In this document: in pieces, positions 18,301 through 28,242 of the stretch
Layout: each line of letters begins with the position of its first letter
Position numbering within the stretch: the first letter of the stretch is position 1
From: Abiotrophia defectiva ATCC 49176
Lineage (GTDB): Bacteria > Bacillota > Bacilli > Lactobacillales > Aerococcaceae
Reading direction: 5' to 3'
Length of the DNA: 64,000 bases
Assembly (NCBI RefSeq): GCF_000160075.2
Contig: NZ_KI535340.1
Coordinates: 1,195,449-1,259,448 of the forward strand
The notes under the pieces: generated by a model
What the model was told of the DNA's origin: nothing
Database searches by the model: none
The model's input: the letters and a program-made list of their open reading frames with translations, nothing else
Program-made: the position numbers and the translations under genes

Positions 18301-21300
18301 GGCCAAAGACGCGGTCAACCAAGCACGCAACAATACGGGAGTTGCGGGTGCCAAAGATAATGGTGTGGCTCAAATTCAAGGGATTAATCCTACAGCTGTC
18401 GTAAAACCAGACGCTCGGAATGCTATCGACCAAGCGGCTCGTGATAGAGAGGCAGAATTCCAGGCTAATACTAAGTTGACAGATGAAGAGAAGGCAGCGG
18501 CCATCAAGAAAGTACAAGATGCCGCGCGTGATGCCAAGGCCGCCATTGATGCAGCTGGCTCTAATGGCGATGTCAACAATGCCGTCAACCAAGGTAAGGC
18601 AGCTATCCAAGCCATCAAAGCCCTAGATGACAGCCAGCCAAGTGCTAAAGATACGGCCAAGGCAGCCATCCAAAATGCGGCAGATGCTAAGAAAGCAGCC
18701 ATTACGGCCAACAATGCTTTGACTCAAGAAGAGAAAGCAGCGGCCATTAAGCAAGTGGAAGATGAAGCAGCCAAGGCTCAAGCAGCGGTGGACGCTTCAA
18801 GATCCAAGGCCGACGTAGACCGGGCCAAGGACCAAGGGCTTCAAAAGATTAGCGATGTGCCAGCCGTCCCAACCACCAAGCTCAATGCCATTGCAGCGGT
18901 GGATCAGGCAGCGACTGACAAGAAGGCCGTAATCAACAATGATACGACTTTGACCCAGGAAGAGAAGGAAGCTGCTATCCGCAAGGTTGAGGAAGAAGCA
19001 GCCAAGGCTCGTCAGGCCATCAATGATGCGACCAGCAATGCGGATGTAGCCGCTAAGCAAGCCCAAGGCACCCAAGCCATTAACAACGTGCCACAAACGC
19101 CAGCGGCTAAGAATGCTGCCAAAGCAGCGGTAGAACAAGCCGCAGATGCTAAGAAGCAAGCCATCGAAAACGATCCAAACCTAACTCGTCAAGAAAAAGA
19201 CGCAGCCATCGCCAAGGTGGATCAAGAAACCAACAAGGCGCGCCAAGCTATTGATGCGGCAAATACTAACGCGGATGTGACGGCTAAGCAAAATGAGGGC
19301 ACCAAAGCCATCAATGATGTGCCGCAAACGCCAACGGCTAAAACTGATGCCAAGAACGCGGTCACTCAAGCAGCTGAAGACAAGAAGTCAGCCATCGAAA
19401 ACGATCCAAACTTGACTCGCGAAGAGAAGGATGCAGCCAAAGCTAAGGTAGACGCCGAGGCGACTAAGGCTAAGAATGCCATCGATGCCACGACAAGCAA
19501 CGATGATGTGACGGCTAAGCAAAATGAAGGTACGCAAGCCATCAATGCAGTACCACAAACGCCGACAGCTAAGACTGATGCCAAGAACGCAGTGACTCAG
19601 GCCGCTGAAGACAAGAAGTCAGCCATCGAAAACGATCCAAACTTAACTCGCGAAGAGAAGGATATGGCCAAAGCTAAGGTAGACGCCGAAGCAACTAAGG
19701 CTAAGAATGCCATCGATGCCGCGACAAGCAACGATGACGTGACGGCTAAGCAGAACGAAGGTACGCAAGCTATTAATGCAGTGCCACAAACGCCTAAAGC
19801 TAAAACTGACGCCAAGAACGCGGTGGATCAAGCAGCTACTGACAAGAAGTCAGCCATCGAAAATGATCCAGCTTTAACTCGTGAAGAGAAGGATGCCGCT
19901 AAGGCAAAAGTTGATGCAGAAGCGAAGAAAGCTAAGGATGCCATCGATGCTGCAACCAGCAATGCAGATGTGACAGCTAAGCAGAACGAAGGTACGCAAG
20001 CTATCAACGCAGTGCCACAAACGCCTAAAGCTAAAACTGACGCCAAGAACGCGGTGACTCAGGCAGCGGACGCTAAGAAGGATGCTATCGAGAATGATCC
20101 AAACTTAACTCGCGAAGAGAAGGATGCAGCTAAGGCGAAAGTAGACGCCGAAGCTACTAAGGCCAAGAATGCCATCGATGCTGCAACAAGTAACGATGAC
20201 GTGACGGCTAAGCAAAACGAAGGTACACAAGCCATCAATTCAGTACCACAAACGCCAACAGCTAAAACAGACGCCAAGAATGCGGTGACTCAAGCAGCGG
20301 ACGCTAAGAAGGACGCGATTGAGAAAGACCCTAACTTGACTCGCGAAGAGAAGGATGCTGCTAAAGCTAAGGTAGACGCCGAAGCTAAGAAGGCAAAGGA
20401 CGCCATTGATGCCGCAACTTCTAATGCAGATGTGACAGCTAAGCAAAACGAAGGTACCAAAGCAATTAATGATGTACCACAAACGCCAACGGCTAAGACA
20501 GATGCCAAGAACGCGGTGGATCAAGCAGCTACTGACAAGAAGTCAGCCATCGAGAACGACCCAGCTTTAACTCGTGAAGAGAAAGACGCGGCTAAGGCGA
20601 AAGTTGATGCCGAAGCTAAGAAGGCAAAGGACGCCATTGATGCCGCAACTTCTAATGCAGATGTGACAGCTAAGCAAAACGAAGGTACCAAAGCCATCAA
20701 CGCGGTGCCACAAACACCAACAGCTAAGACAGATGCCAAGAACGCGGTAGATCAAGCAGCAACTGACAAGAAGTCTGCCATCGAAAACGACCCCGCTTTA
20801 ACTCGCGAAGAGAAAGACGCTGCCAAAGCGAAAGTTGATGCCGAAGCGAAGAAAGCTAAGGACGCCATCGATGCAGCGACAAGCAATGCGGATGTAACAG
20901 CCAAGCAAAATGAAGGTACGCAAGCTATCAACGCAGTGCCACAAACACCGACAGCTAAGACTGACGCAAAAAATGCGATTACTCAAGCAGCTGATGCGAA
21001 GAAAGATGCGATTGAGAAAGATCCTAACTTGACCCGTCAAGAAAAAGAAGCCGCTAAAGCCAAAGTTGACGCCGAAGCGAAGAAGGCTAAAGATGCCATC
21101 GATGCTGCGACAACTAATAACGATGTGACGGCTAAGCAGAATGAGGGTACTCAGGCCATCAATGATGTCCAACAAACCCCAACCGCTAAGACTGATGCCA
21201 AGAACGCCATCGATCAAGCTGCTGACGCTAAGAAAGCAGCCATCGAAGCTGATAACACCCTCACTCGTCAAGAGAAGGATGCAGCCAAGTCTAAAGTTGA

Positions 21301-24300
21301 CCAAGAAGTAACCAAGGCCAAAAACGCCATTGACGCGGCAACAAGCGATGAGGACGTAACAGCTCAGAAAGACGCCGGTAAGGACGCGATTAACGCCGTT
21401 CCACAAACGCCAACGGCTAAGACCGACGCCAAGAACGCGATAGACCAAGCAGCTAACGACAAGAAAGCAGCAATCGAGGCGGACAACACCCTAACTCGTC
21501 AAGAGAAGGACGCAGCCAAAGCTAAAGTGGATGAAGAGGCTAAGAAGGCAAAAGACGCCATCGACGCAGCAACAACCAACGAGGACGTAACAGCTCAGAA
21601 AGACGCCGGCAAGGACGCGATTAACGCCGTTCCACAAACGCCAACAGCGAAAACTGATGCCAAGAACGCGATAGACCAAGCTGCAACTGATAAGAAGAAT
21701 GCGATCGAGAACGACCCAGCTCTAACTCGTCAGGAAAAAGACGCGGCTAAAGCTAAGGTGGACGAAGAAGCCAAGAAAGCTAAGGATGCCATCGATGCAG
21801 CGACAACCAACGAGGATGTAACTGCTAAGCAAAACCAGGGTACGCAAGCTATCAACGCAGTTCCACAAACACCAACGGCTAAGACCGACGCCAAGAACGC
21901 GATCGACCAAGCTGCAACTGATAAGAAGAATGCGATCGAAAACGATCCAGCTCTAACTCGTCAAGAAAAAGATGCAGCTAAGGCTAAGGTCGACGAAGAA
22001 GCCAAGAAAGCTAAGGATGCCATCGATGCAGCGACAACAAATGAAGATGTCACAGCTAAACAAACCGAAGGCACCCAAGCCATCAACGCCGTCCCTCAAA
22101 CGCCAACAGCGAAGACTGATGCTAAGAACGCAATCGATCAAGCAGCTAACGACAAGAAGGCAGCAATCGAGGCCGACAACACCTTGACTCGCCAAGAAAA
22201 GGATGCAGCCAAGGCGAAAGTGGACGAAGAAGCCAAGAAAGCTAAGGATGCCATCGACGCAGCAACCACTAACGAGGACGTGACAGCTCAGAAAGACGCC
22301 GGCAAGGACGCGATTAACGCCGTTCCACAAACACCGACCGCGAAAACTGATGCCAAGAACGCAATCGATCAAGCTGCAACTGATAAGAAGAATGCAATCG
22401 AGAACGACGCAGCTCTAACTCGTCAGGAAAAAGACGCGGCTAAGGCTAAAGTGGACGAAGAAGCTAAGAAAGCTAAGGATGCCATCGATGCGGCTACGAC
22501 TAGTGAGGATGTAACGGCTCAGAAAGATGCTGGTAAAGACGCGATTAACGCCGTTCCACAAACGCCGACGGCTAAGACTGACGCTAAGAACGCGATTGAT
22601 CAAGCAGCTAACGATAAGAAAGCAGCGATCGAAGCCGACAACACCCTGACTCGCCAAGAGAAGGATGCGGCTAAAGCTAAAGTTGATGATGAAGCTAAGA
22701 AGGCCAAAGATGCCATCGATGCAGCAACTACTAACGAGGATGTCACTGCTAAGCAAAACGACGGCACTCAAGCGATCAACGCAGTCCCACAAACACCAAC
22801 AGCGAAGACTGATGCCAAGAACGCGATCGACCAAGCAGCTAACGACAAGAAGAATGCAATCGAAGCCGACAACACTTTAACCCGTCAAGAAAAAGACGCA
22901 GCTAAAGCTAAGGTGGATGAAGAAGCGAAGAAAGCTAAGGATGCTATCGACGCAGCGACCACCAACGAGGATGTAACGGCTCAGAAAGATGCTGGTAAGG
23001 ACGCTATCAACGCCGTTCCACAAACACCAACAGCGAAGACTGACGCCAAGAACGCAGTAGATCAAGCTGCTACTGACAAGAAGAATGCGATTGAGAACGA
23101 TCCAGCTCTAACTCGTCAGGAAAAAGACGCAGCTAAAGCTAAGGTGGATGACGAAGCCAAGAAAGCTAAGGATGCCATCGATGCAGCGACAACCAACGAA
23201 GATGTAACTGCTAAGCAAACCGATGGCACCCAAGCAATCAACGCCGTCCCTCAAACGCCAACAGCGAAGACTGATGCTAAGAACGCAATCGATCAAGCTG
23301 CAACTGATAAGAAGAATGCGATCGAAAACGACCCAGCTCTAACTCGTCAGGAAAAAGATGCGGCTAAGGCTAAGGTGGATGAAGAAGCGAAGAAAGCTAA
23401 GGACGCTATCGACGCAGCAACCACTAACGAGGACGTGACAGCTCAGAAAGATGCCGGCAAGGACGCGATTAACGCCGTTCCACAAACACCGACCGCGAAA
23501 ACTGATGCCAAGAACGCAATCGATCAAGCTGCAACTGATAAGAAGAATGCAATCGAGAACGATCCAGCCTTAACTCGTCAGGAGAAAGACGCAGCTAAGT
23601 CAAAAGTGGACGAGGAAGCCAAGAAGGCAAAAGATGCCATCGATGCCGCAACCACCAACGAGGACGTAACAGCTCAGAAAGATGCTGGTAAGGATGCGAT
23701 TAACGCAGTGCCGCAAACGCCAACCGCTAAGACTGATGCCAAGAATGCAGTAGATCAAGCTGCAACTGACAAGAAGAATGCGATTGAAAACGATCCAGCT
23801 CTAACTCGTCAGGAAAAAGATGCTGCTAAAGCTAAGGTGGACGAGGAAGCCAAGAAGGCAAAAGATGCCATCGATGCCGCAACCACCAACGAGGACGTAA
23901 CAGCTCAGAAAGATGCTGGTAAGGACGCGATTAACGCCGTCCCACAAACACCGACAGCGAAAACTGATGCTAAGAATGCCATCGACCAAGCATCTAACGA
24001 CAAGAAGGCAGCAATCGAGGCGGACAACACCCTAACTCGTCAAGAGAAGGATGCAGCCAAAGCTAAGGTGGATGAGGAAGCTAAGAAGGCCAAAGACGCC
24101 ATCGATGCAGCGACAACCAACGAGGATGTAACTGCTAAGCAAACCGAGGGCACTCAAGCCATCAACGCCGTTCCACAAACACCAACAGCGAAAACTGATG
24201 CCAAGAATGCAATCGATCAAGCAGCTAACGACAAGAAAGCAGCAATCGAGGCGGACAACACTCTAACTCGTCAAGAGAAGGACGCAGCCAAAGCTAAAGT

Positions 24301-27300
24301 GGATGAAGAAGCTAAAAAAGCTAAGGACGCCATCGACGCAGCGACAACAAACGAAGATGTTACTGCTAAACAAAATGAAGGCTCTCAAGCCATCAACGCC
24401 GTACCACAAACGCCAACAGCGAAGACTGACGCTAAGAATGCCATCGACCAAGCAGCTGACGCTAAGAAGGCAGCCATCGAGGCTGATAATGCTTTGACTC
24501 GTGAGGAGAAGGATGCAGCCAAGGCCAAGGTGGACGCTGAAGCAACTAAGGCTAAGAATGCCATCGACGCAGCGACAACCAACGAAGACGTCACTGCTAA
24601 GCAAACCGAGGGCACGCAAGCCATCAACGATGTGCCACAAACCCCATCGGCCAAGCCAGCAGCTAAACAAGCCATCGAAGATGCAGCGACAGCTAAGAAA
24701 AATGCTATCCAATCCAATGACGCTTTGACCGACGAAGAGAAGGCGAATGCCATCGCTCAAGTTGACGCAGCTGCTCAAGCAGCCAAAGACGCCATCGACC
24801 AAGCAGCTGATAACGATGCAGTTAAAACTCAAAAGGACAGCAGCGTGGACGCAATCAATGCGGTCAACCCAAGTCCAGTGGCTAAGCCAACAGCTAAGCA
24901 AGCCATTCAAGATGCAGCCGACGCTAAGAAGGCAGCCATCCAGGCTGATGACCGTCTAACTCAAGAAGAGAAAGACGCAGCCAAGGCGCAAGTTCAAGCA
25001 GCAGCAGATACCGCTAAGAATGCCGTTGATGCCGCAAGCAACAACACTGATGTGACCGCTGAGCAAGGTAAGGGCGTGGACGCAATCAATGCCGTCAACC
25101 CAACACCTGTCGCTAAGCCAACAGCCAAAGATGAAATTCAAGCAGCCGCTGATGCTAAGAAACAAGCCATTGAAGACCGTCCTGATTTGACTCGTGAAGA
25201 GAAGGACGCAGCTATCAAGCAAGTGGATGACGCCGCACAAGCCGCTAAGGATGCCATCGATGCTGCAAGCAATAACGGCGACGTGACCAACGCCAAAGGC
25301 AACGGCCTCGCAGCCATTGCCGCAGTGACCCCAGCTTCAGTTACTAAGACAGATGCTAAGGCCGCTGTCGATGCAGCCGCTGCGCTTAAGAAGGATGCTA
25401 TCCAAAATCGTCCTGATTTAACCCAGGAAGAAAAAGATGCGGCTATTAAGCAAGTGGATGATGCCGCTAAGGCAGCCAAGGATGCTATTGATGCTGCGAC
25501 GACTGCTGCCCAAGTTGGTGCAGAGAAAGACGCTGGCGTCAAGGCCATCACAGACGTCAACCCAACACCAAATGCTAAGCCAGCAGCTAAGCAAGCGGTG
25601 CAAGATGCAGCTGATGCCAAGAAAGCAGCTATTGAAGCTGACAACACCCTCACTCGTGAAGAGAAGGATGCAGCCATCAAGCAGGTAGATGCCGCAGCTC
25701 AAGCAGCTAAGGACGCCATCGATGCTGCAACAACCAACGCGGATGTAGCAACTGAGCAAGGCAAGGGTGAAACAGCGATTAACGCAGTGAACCCAGTAGC
25801 CGACGCGAAACCTAAGGCCAAAGCCGAAGTTGATAAAGCAGCCGACGCTAAGAAAGCCGCCATCGAAGCTGACAACACCCTCACACGCGAAGAGAAAGAT
25901 GCAGCGATTAAGGAAGTTAACGATGCCGCGCAAGCCGCTAAGGATGCGATTGACGCTGCAACCACTAACGCAGATGTAGCGACCGAACAAGGCAAGGGTG
26001 AAACAGCGATTAACGCAGTGAACCCAGTAGCGGATGCTAAGCCGAAGGCTAAGGCAGAAGTTGATAAAGCAGCTGATGCTAAGAAGTCAGCTATTGAAGC
26101 TGATAACACCTTAACTCGCGAAGAGAAGGATGCAGCCATCAAGCAAGTTAACGATGCAGCTCAAGCCGCTAAGGACGCCATCGACGCCGCAACCACCAAC
26201 GCGGATGTAGCGACCGAACAAGGCAAGGGCGAAACAGCCATCGCAGCCATCAACCCAGTAGCGGACGCGAAACCTAAGGCTAAGGCCGAAGTCGATAAAG
26301 CAGCTGACGCCAAGAAGGCTGCAATCGAAGCCGACAACACCTTAACTCGTGAAGAGAAGGATGCAGCCATCAAGCAAGTAGATGATGCCGCTAAGGCAGC
26401 CAAGGAAGCGATTGATGCCGCAACTAACAATGCGGATGTGTCAACTGAACAAGGCAAGGGCGAGACAGCCATTGCAGCTATCAACCCAGTAGCAGACGCT
26501 AAGCCAAAAGCTAAGGCAGAAGTTGACAAAGCAGCTGACGCTAAGAAGGCAGCAATCGAAGCTGACAACACCTTAACTCGCGAAGAGAAGGATGCAGCCA
26601 TCAAGCAAGTTAACGATGCCGCGCAAGCAGCTAAGGATGCCATCGATGCCGCAACCACTAACGCGGATGTGGCAACTGAACAAGGCAAGGGCGAAACAGC
26701 CATCAACGCCGTAAACCCAGTAGCGGACGCGAAACCAAAAGCTAAAGCAGAAGTTGATAAAGCAGCTGACGCTAAGAAGGCAGCAATCGAAGCTGACAAC
26801 ACCTTAACTCGCGAAGAGAAGGACGCAGCTATTAAAGAAGTGAACGCCGCCGCTCAAGCAGCCAAGGATGCGATTGACGACGCAACAAACAACGCGGATG
26901 TAGCAACTGAGCAAGGCAAGGGTGAAACAGCCATCGTAGCCATCAACCCAACAGCCGACAAGAAGACGACAGCCAAAGCAGCCATTGACGCCGCCCTCAA
27001 GGCTAAGTCAGACGCCATCGATGCTCGCACCGACTTGACGCAAGAAGAGAAGGATGCAGCTAAGGCTAAGTTGGCAGAAGCCGCAAGCAAGGCTAAGGAT
27101 GCTATCGATGCGGCAAGCACCAACGCGGAAGTTGATGCTGCAAGCAAGCTTGGCAATGACACCATTGACAGCTTCAACCCAACAGCCGACAAGAAGACGA
27201 CGGCCAAGGCAGCCATTGACGCAGCCCTCAAGGCTAAGTCAGACGCTATCGATGCTCGCACCGACTTGACGCAAGAAGAGAAGGATGCAGCTAAGGCTAA

Positions 27301-28048
27301 GTTGGCGGAAGATGCAAGCAAGGCCAAGGATGCGATTGATGCCGCAACCACCAACGCGGAAGTTGATGCCGCAAGCAAGCTTGGCAATGACACCATTGAC
27401 AGCTTCAACCCAAGTGCCGACAAGAAGACAAGCGCCAAGGCAGCCATTGACGCAGCCCTCAAGGCTAAGTCAGACGCCATCGATGCTCGCACCGACTTGA
27501 CGCAAGAAGAGAAGGATGCAGCTAAGGCTAAGTTGGCAGAAGCTGCAAGCAAGGCCAAGGATGCCATCGATGCTGCAACCACCAACGCGGAAGTTGATGC
27601 TGCAACCAAACTTGGTTTAGACGGGATGAATGACTTTAACCCAAGTTCTGACACCAAGTCCGATGCCAAGGCAGCTATCGATGCAGCCGCTAAGGCTAAG
27701 ATTGAGGCCCTCAAGGCTCGCACCGATTTGAATGACGCTGACAAGGCCAAGGCCATTGCGGAGGTCGAGGAACTGGCTCAGAAAGCCAAGGATGCCATCG
27801 ACCAAGCCACCAGCCAGGCTCAAGTTCAAGCTCTGCTGGAACAAGCCCTAGCTGATATCGCCGCAGTTAACCCTGCGCCAAGCTATGTGCCATGTCCAGA
27901 TTGTGATGCGAAGAAACAAGGCCTCTTGCCAGCAACTGGGGAAACCAGCAACCAGACCTTCTTCTCTGCAGCAGCGCTTGCTGTATTAGCAGGACTAGGT
28001 TTAGTCGCCACCGGTAAACGCAAGGATGAAGAAGAGCCATTGAGCTAA
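15353..28048 (+). CDS. Giant LPXTG-anchored surface protein with 46 DUF1542 repeats
   Basis: 4,231 residues. Residues 1-48 are a YSIRK-type export signal (HYAIKKLSVGVASVAVGSFI). Residues about 48-140 are Ser/Glu/Gln-rich, followed by a non-repetitive head (about 190-630) with Ig-like segments (GTGIPGATIKVTLQDN; VEGEYTVTLRARDSQ). From about 17258 to 27887 run 46 DUF1542 three-helix repeats; apart from repeats 1-3 and 6, every unit is exactly 77 residues (231 bases). The C-terminus has the sortase motif LPATG (4192-4196), a hydrophobic segment and a charged tail. DUF1542 arrays occur in Ebh-like cell-wall proteins, where they form long helical rods. The protein should be covalently attached to peptidoglycan with the head exposed; matrix or host adhesion is inferred. 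It is monocistronic, with its own leader and terminator. Confidence 0.95.
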   Translation: MLGKNNFHLRRLREGEKVTHYAIKKLSVGVASVAVGSFILFGSSNAQAAQVVASQTSTSAPEASQGPEQAQAAEVQASSSSQESLESSSNEQASLATSESQSQSSESSQSSESSSSSEASSSHSSQSQETPAKPDETGQTNLKPSRDNDSRRTPGYAVKPVEKPATASMPRPNNQGQPMPTGTSLRGIGTGKFTDLIEPSGANAIPVVDPQNLSNDEKRRLKAAYIRLNPGRGLTERNIDITSDGRVLITGKRSGDTYKSYLDDVTTNLARPAATAEPTVNGTYEDKLSSTDATITGTGIPGATIKVTLQDNSVQTTRVDRQGNWTINLLKPMRDSQYITGKGKAIEVVQIMNGQESAVVRKTVDLGTFLILENNLSSSNRSGYGKMIAGQKYIELAVPHDALFMSLEANLTQEGKFGSDDNRSQLAITRDSITSAWKVHGGGTFLRKDTAKPDLIKKIEVLPGAQFGYQRIRITTSDEFKIKEAGDTVLKYKGKDRPLGPETVPVVAGLRIVPRYNSGQVVPEHRMTSGNATNAAPTIAVTTPSTTLNVDQAISDATIKSMVRVNDLEDDARQTNGTPVQADIVSYSKNGQTVAAIDPSVEGEYTVTLRARDSQDKLSNNTVQVKVAFTLPREEAKTAVNNAANAKNAAIDNNNNLTAEEKAAEKAKVEAAKNAALAGIDQAKTTAARNAAQNKGTSDINAVNPVPVAKPAANDALEQAAVNKINEISQRPDLTREEKQAFMDQVRTARDAAKAKVASAANNQAVTTARDQGLNAVNNLPTPAAKYPEALGHVRQAADAKRQAIRDNANLTAEEQADALRQVDAAQTAAEAAINQNHTNATLAKADSDGVKAINAINPQGTTKPAASQALEQVAAAKRQAINNNNQLTDEEKAQAIQQVDQALANAKTQVQAANDNNGVNQAKTAGTTAINNINPQGTQKAQAIAAIEAAEQAKRQELQGRNELTTEERNNALADLTAKAQAAKDAVNQARNNTGVAGAKDNGVAQIQGINPTAVVKPDARNAIDQAARDREAEFQANTKLTDEEKAAAIKKVQDAARDAKAAIDAAGSNGDVNNAVNQGKAAIQAIKALDDSQPSAKDTAKAAIQNAADAKKAAITANNALTQEEKAAAIKQVEDEAAKAQAAVDASRSKADVDRAKDQGLQKISDVPAVPTTKLNAIAAVDQAATDKKAVINNDTTLTQEEKEAAIRKVEEEAAKARQAINDATSNADVAAKQAQGTQAINNVPQTPAAKNAAKAAVEQAADAKKQAIENDPNLTRQEKDAAIAKVDQETNKARQAIDAANTNADVTAKQNEGTKAINDVPQTPTAKTDAKNAVTQAAEDKKSAIENDPNLTREEKDAAKAKVDAEATKAKNAIDATTSNDDVTAKQNEGTQAINAVPQTPTAKTDAKNAVTQAAEDKKSAIENDPNLTREEKDMAKAKVDAEATKAKNAIDAATSNDDVTAKQNEGTQAINAVPQTPKAKTDAKNAVDQAATDKKSAIENDPALTREEKDAAKAKVDAEAKKAKDAIDAATSNADVTAKQNEGTQAINAVPQTPKAKTDAKNAVTQAADAKKDAIENDPNLTREEKDAAKAKVDAEATKAKNAIDAATSNDDVTAKQNEGTQAINSVPQTPTAKTDAKNAVTQAADAKKDAIEKDPNLTREEKDAAKAKVDAEAKKAKDAIDAATSNADVTAKQNEGTKAINDVPQTPTAKTDAKNAVDQAATDKKSAIENDPALTREEKDAAKAKVDAEAKKAKDAIDAATSNADVTAKQNEGTKAINAVPQTPTAKTDAKNAVDQAATDKKSAIENDPALTREEKDAAKAKVDAEAKKAKDAIDAATSNADVTAKQNEGTQAINAVPQTPTAKTDAKNAITQAADAKKDAIEKDPNLTRQEKEAAKAKVDAEAKKAKDAIDAATTNNDVTAKQNEGTQAINDVQQTPTAKTDAKNAIDQAADAKKAAIEADNTLTRQEKDAAKSKVDQEVTKAKNAIDAATSDEDVTAQKDAGKDAINAVPQTPTAKTDAKNAIDQAANDKKAAIEADNTLTRQEKDAAKAKVDEEAKKAKDAIDAATTNEDVTAQKDAGKDAINAVPQTPTAKTDAKNAIDQAATDKKNAIENDPALTRQEKDAAKAKVDEEAKKAKDAIDAATTNEDVTAKQNQGTQAINAVPQTPTAKTDAKNAIDQAATDKKNAIENDPALTRQEKDAAKAKVDEEAKKAKDAIDAATTNEDVTAKQTEGTQAINAVPQTPTAKTDAKNAIDQAANDKKAAIEADNTLTRQEKDAAKAKVDEEAKKAKDAIDAATTNEDVTAQKDAGKDAINAVPQTPTAKTDAKNAIDQAATDKKNAIENDAALTRQEKDAAKAKVDEEAKKAKDAIDAATTSEDVTAQKDAGKDAINAVPQTPTAKTDAKNAIDQAANDKKAAIEADNTLTRQEKDAAKAKVDDEAKKAKDAIDAATTNEDVTAKQNDGTQAINAVPQTPTAKTDAKNAIDQAANDKKNAIEADNTLTRQEKDAAKAKVDEEAKKAKDAIDAATTNEDVTAQKDAGKDAINAVPQTPTAKTDAKNAVDQAATDKKNAIENDPALTRQEKDAAKAKVDDEAKKAKDAIDAATTNEDVTAKQTDGTQAINAVPQTPTAKTDAKNAIDQAATDKKNAIENDPALTRQEKDAAKAKVDEEAKKAKDAIDAATTNEDVTAQKDAGKDAINAVPQTPTAKTDAKNAIDQAATDKKNAIENDPALTRQEKDAAKSKVDEEAKKAKDAIDAATTNEDVTAQKDAGKDAINAVPQTPTAKTDAKNAVDQAATDKKNAIENDPALTRQEKDAAKAKVDEEAKKAKDAIDAATTNEDVTAQKDAGKDAINAVPQTPTAKTDAKNAIDQASNDKKAAIEADNTLTRQEKDAAKAKVDEEAKKAKDAIDAATTNEDVTAKQTEGTQAINAVPQTPTAKTDAKNAIDQAANDKKAAIEADNTLTRQEKDAAKAKVDEEAKKAKDAIDAATTNEDVTAKQNEGSQAINAVPQTPTAKTDAKNAIDQAADAKKAAIEADNALTREEKDAAKAKVDAEATKAKNAIDAATTNEDVTAKQTEGTQAINDVPQTPSAKPAAKQAIEDAATAKKNAIQSNDALTDEEKANAIAQVDAAAQAAKDAIDQAADNDAVKTQKDSSVDAINAVNPSPVAKPTAKQAIQDAADAKKAAIQADDRLTQEEKDAAKAQVQAAADTAKNAVDAASNNTDVTAEQGKGVDAINAVNPTPVAKPTAKDEIQAAADAKKQAIEDRPDLTREEKDAAIKQVDDAAQAAKDAIDAASNNGDVTNAKGNGLAAIAAVTPASVTKTDAKAAVDAAAALKKDAIQNRPDLTQEEKDAAIKQVDDAAKAAKDAIDAATTAAQVGAEKDAGVKAITDVNPTPNAKPAAKQAVQDAADAKKAAIEADNTLTREEKDAAIKQVDAAAQAAKDAIDAATTNADVATEQGKGETAINAVNPVADAKPKAKAEVDKAADAKKAAIEADNTLTREEKDAAIKEVNDAAQAAKDAIDAATTNADVATEQGKGETAINAVNPVADAKPKAKAEVDKAADAKKSAIEADNTLTREEKDAAIKQVNDAAQAAKDAIDAATTNADVATEQGKGETAIAAINPVADAKPKAKAEVDKAADAKKAAIEADNTLTREEKDAAIKQVDDAAKAAKEAIDAATNNADVSTEQGKGETAIAAINPVADAKPKAKAEVDKAADAKKAAIEADNTLTREEKDAAIKQVNDAAQAAKDAIDAATTNADVATEQGKGETAINAVNPVADAKPKAKAEVDKAADAKKAAIEADNTLTREEKDAAIKEVNAAAQAAKDAIDDATNNADVATEQGKGETAIVAINPTADKKTTAKAAIDAALKAKSDAIDARTDLTQEEKDAAKAKLAEAASKAKDAIDAASTNAEVDAASKLGNDTIDSFNPTADKKTTAKAAIDAALKAKSDAIDARTDLTQEEKDAAKAKLAEDASKAKDAIDAATTNAEVDAASKLGNDTIDSFNPSADKKTSAKAAIDAALKAKSDAIDARTDLTQEEKDAAKAKLAEAASKAKDAIDAATTNAEVDAATKLGLDGMNDFNPSSDTKSDAKAAIDAAAKAKIEALKARTDLNDADKAKAIAEVEELAQKAKDAIDQATSQAQVQALLEQALADIAAVNPAPSYVPCPDCDAKKQGLLPATGETSNQTFFSAAALAVLAGLGLVATGKRKDEEEPLS
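17258..27887 (+). repeat. DUF1542 repeat array, 46 units of about 231 bp, in homogenised blocks
   Basis: Units 1-9 (17258-19339) are divergent. Units 10-32 (19340-24652) are 23 nearly identical copies of exactly 231 bp, marked by VPQTPTAKTDAKNA. Units 33-36 are divergent. Units 37-42 (25577-26962) are a second homogeneous block with NPVADAKPKAKAEVDKA. Units 43-45 (26963-27655) are a third, with ALKAKSDAIDARTDLT, and unit 46 ends the array. Reading-frame phase is kept throughout. Long open frames on the minus strand here are a by-product of the repeat codon bias. Confidence 0.92.
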
Positions 28049-28094
28049 GCGCATCAAGGCCAAACCAAATAAAATCTGTCTACCTGACAGACTG

Positions 28095-28131
28095 ACAAGA
28101 GCTTGGGATTTGGTCCCAGGCTCTTGTTTTT
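28095..28131 (+). terminator. Terminator of the adhesin gene
   Basis: Stem ACAAGAGC-TGGGA paired with TCCCA-GCTCTTGT and followed by TTTTTG. Confidence 0.85.
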
Positions 28132-28242
28132 GTCATTCATTAAAAATTCATAGTTTATTCTTGCTAAACTCCTTCCGTTTGGCGGAATTTGTGTTAGAAT
28201 AAGAGAGTAAAGTAGTAAGTCTGTCGAAAAGGGGGAAATACG

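Noticed and set aside
19366-27844. Many minus-strand open frames of 60-300 codons inside the adhesin repeats
   Set aside because: They recur every 231 bases, follow the repeat, lack ribosome sites and are explained by the Ala/Lys/Asp-rich codon pattern of the sense strand.
17258-27887. CRISPR-like array
   Set aside because: The repeats are 231 bases, in frame and protein coding; there are no short repeats with unique spacers.
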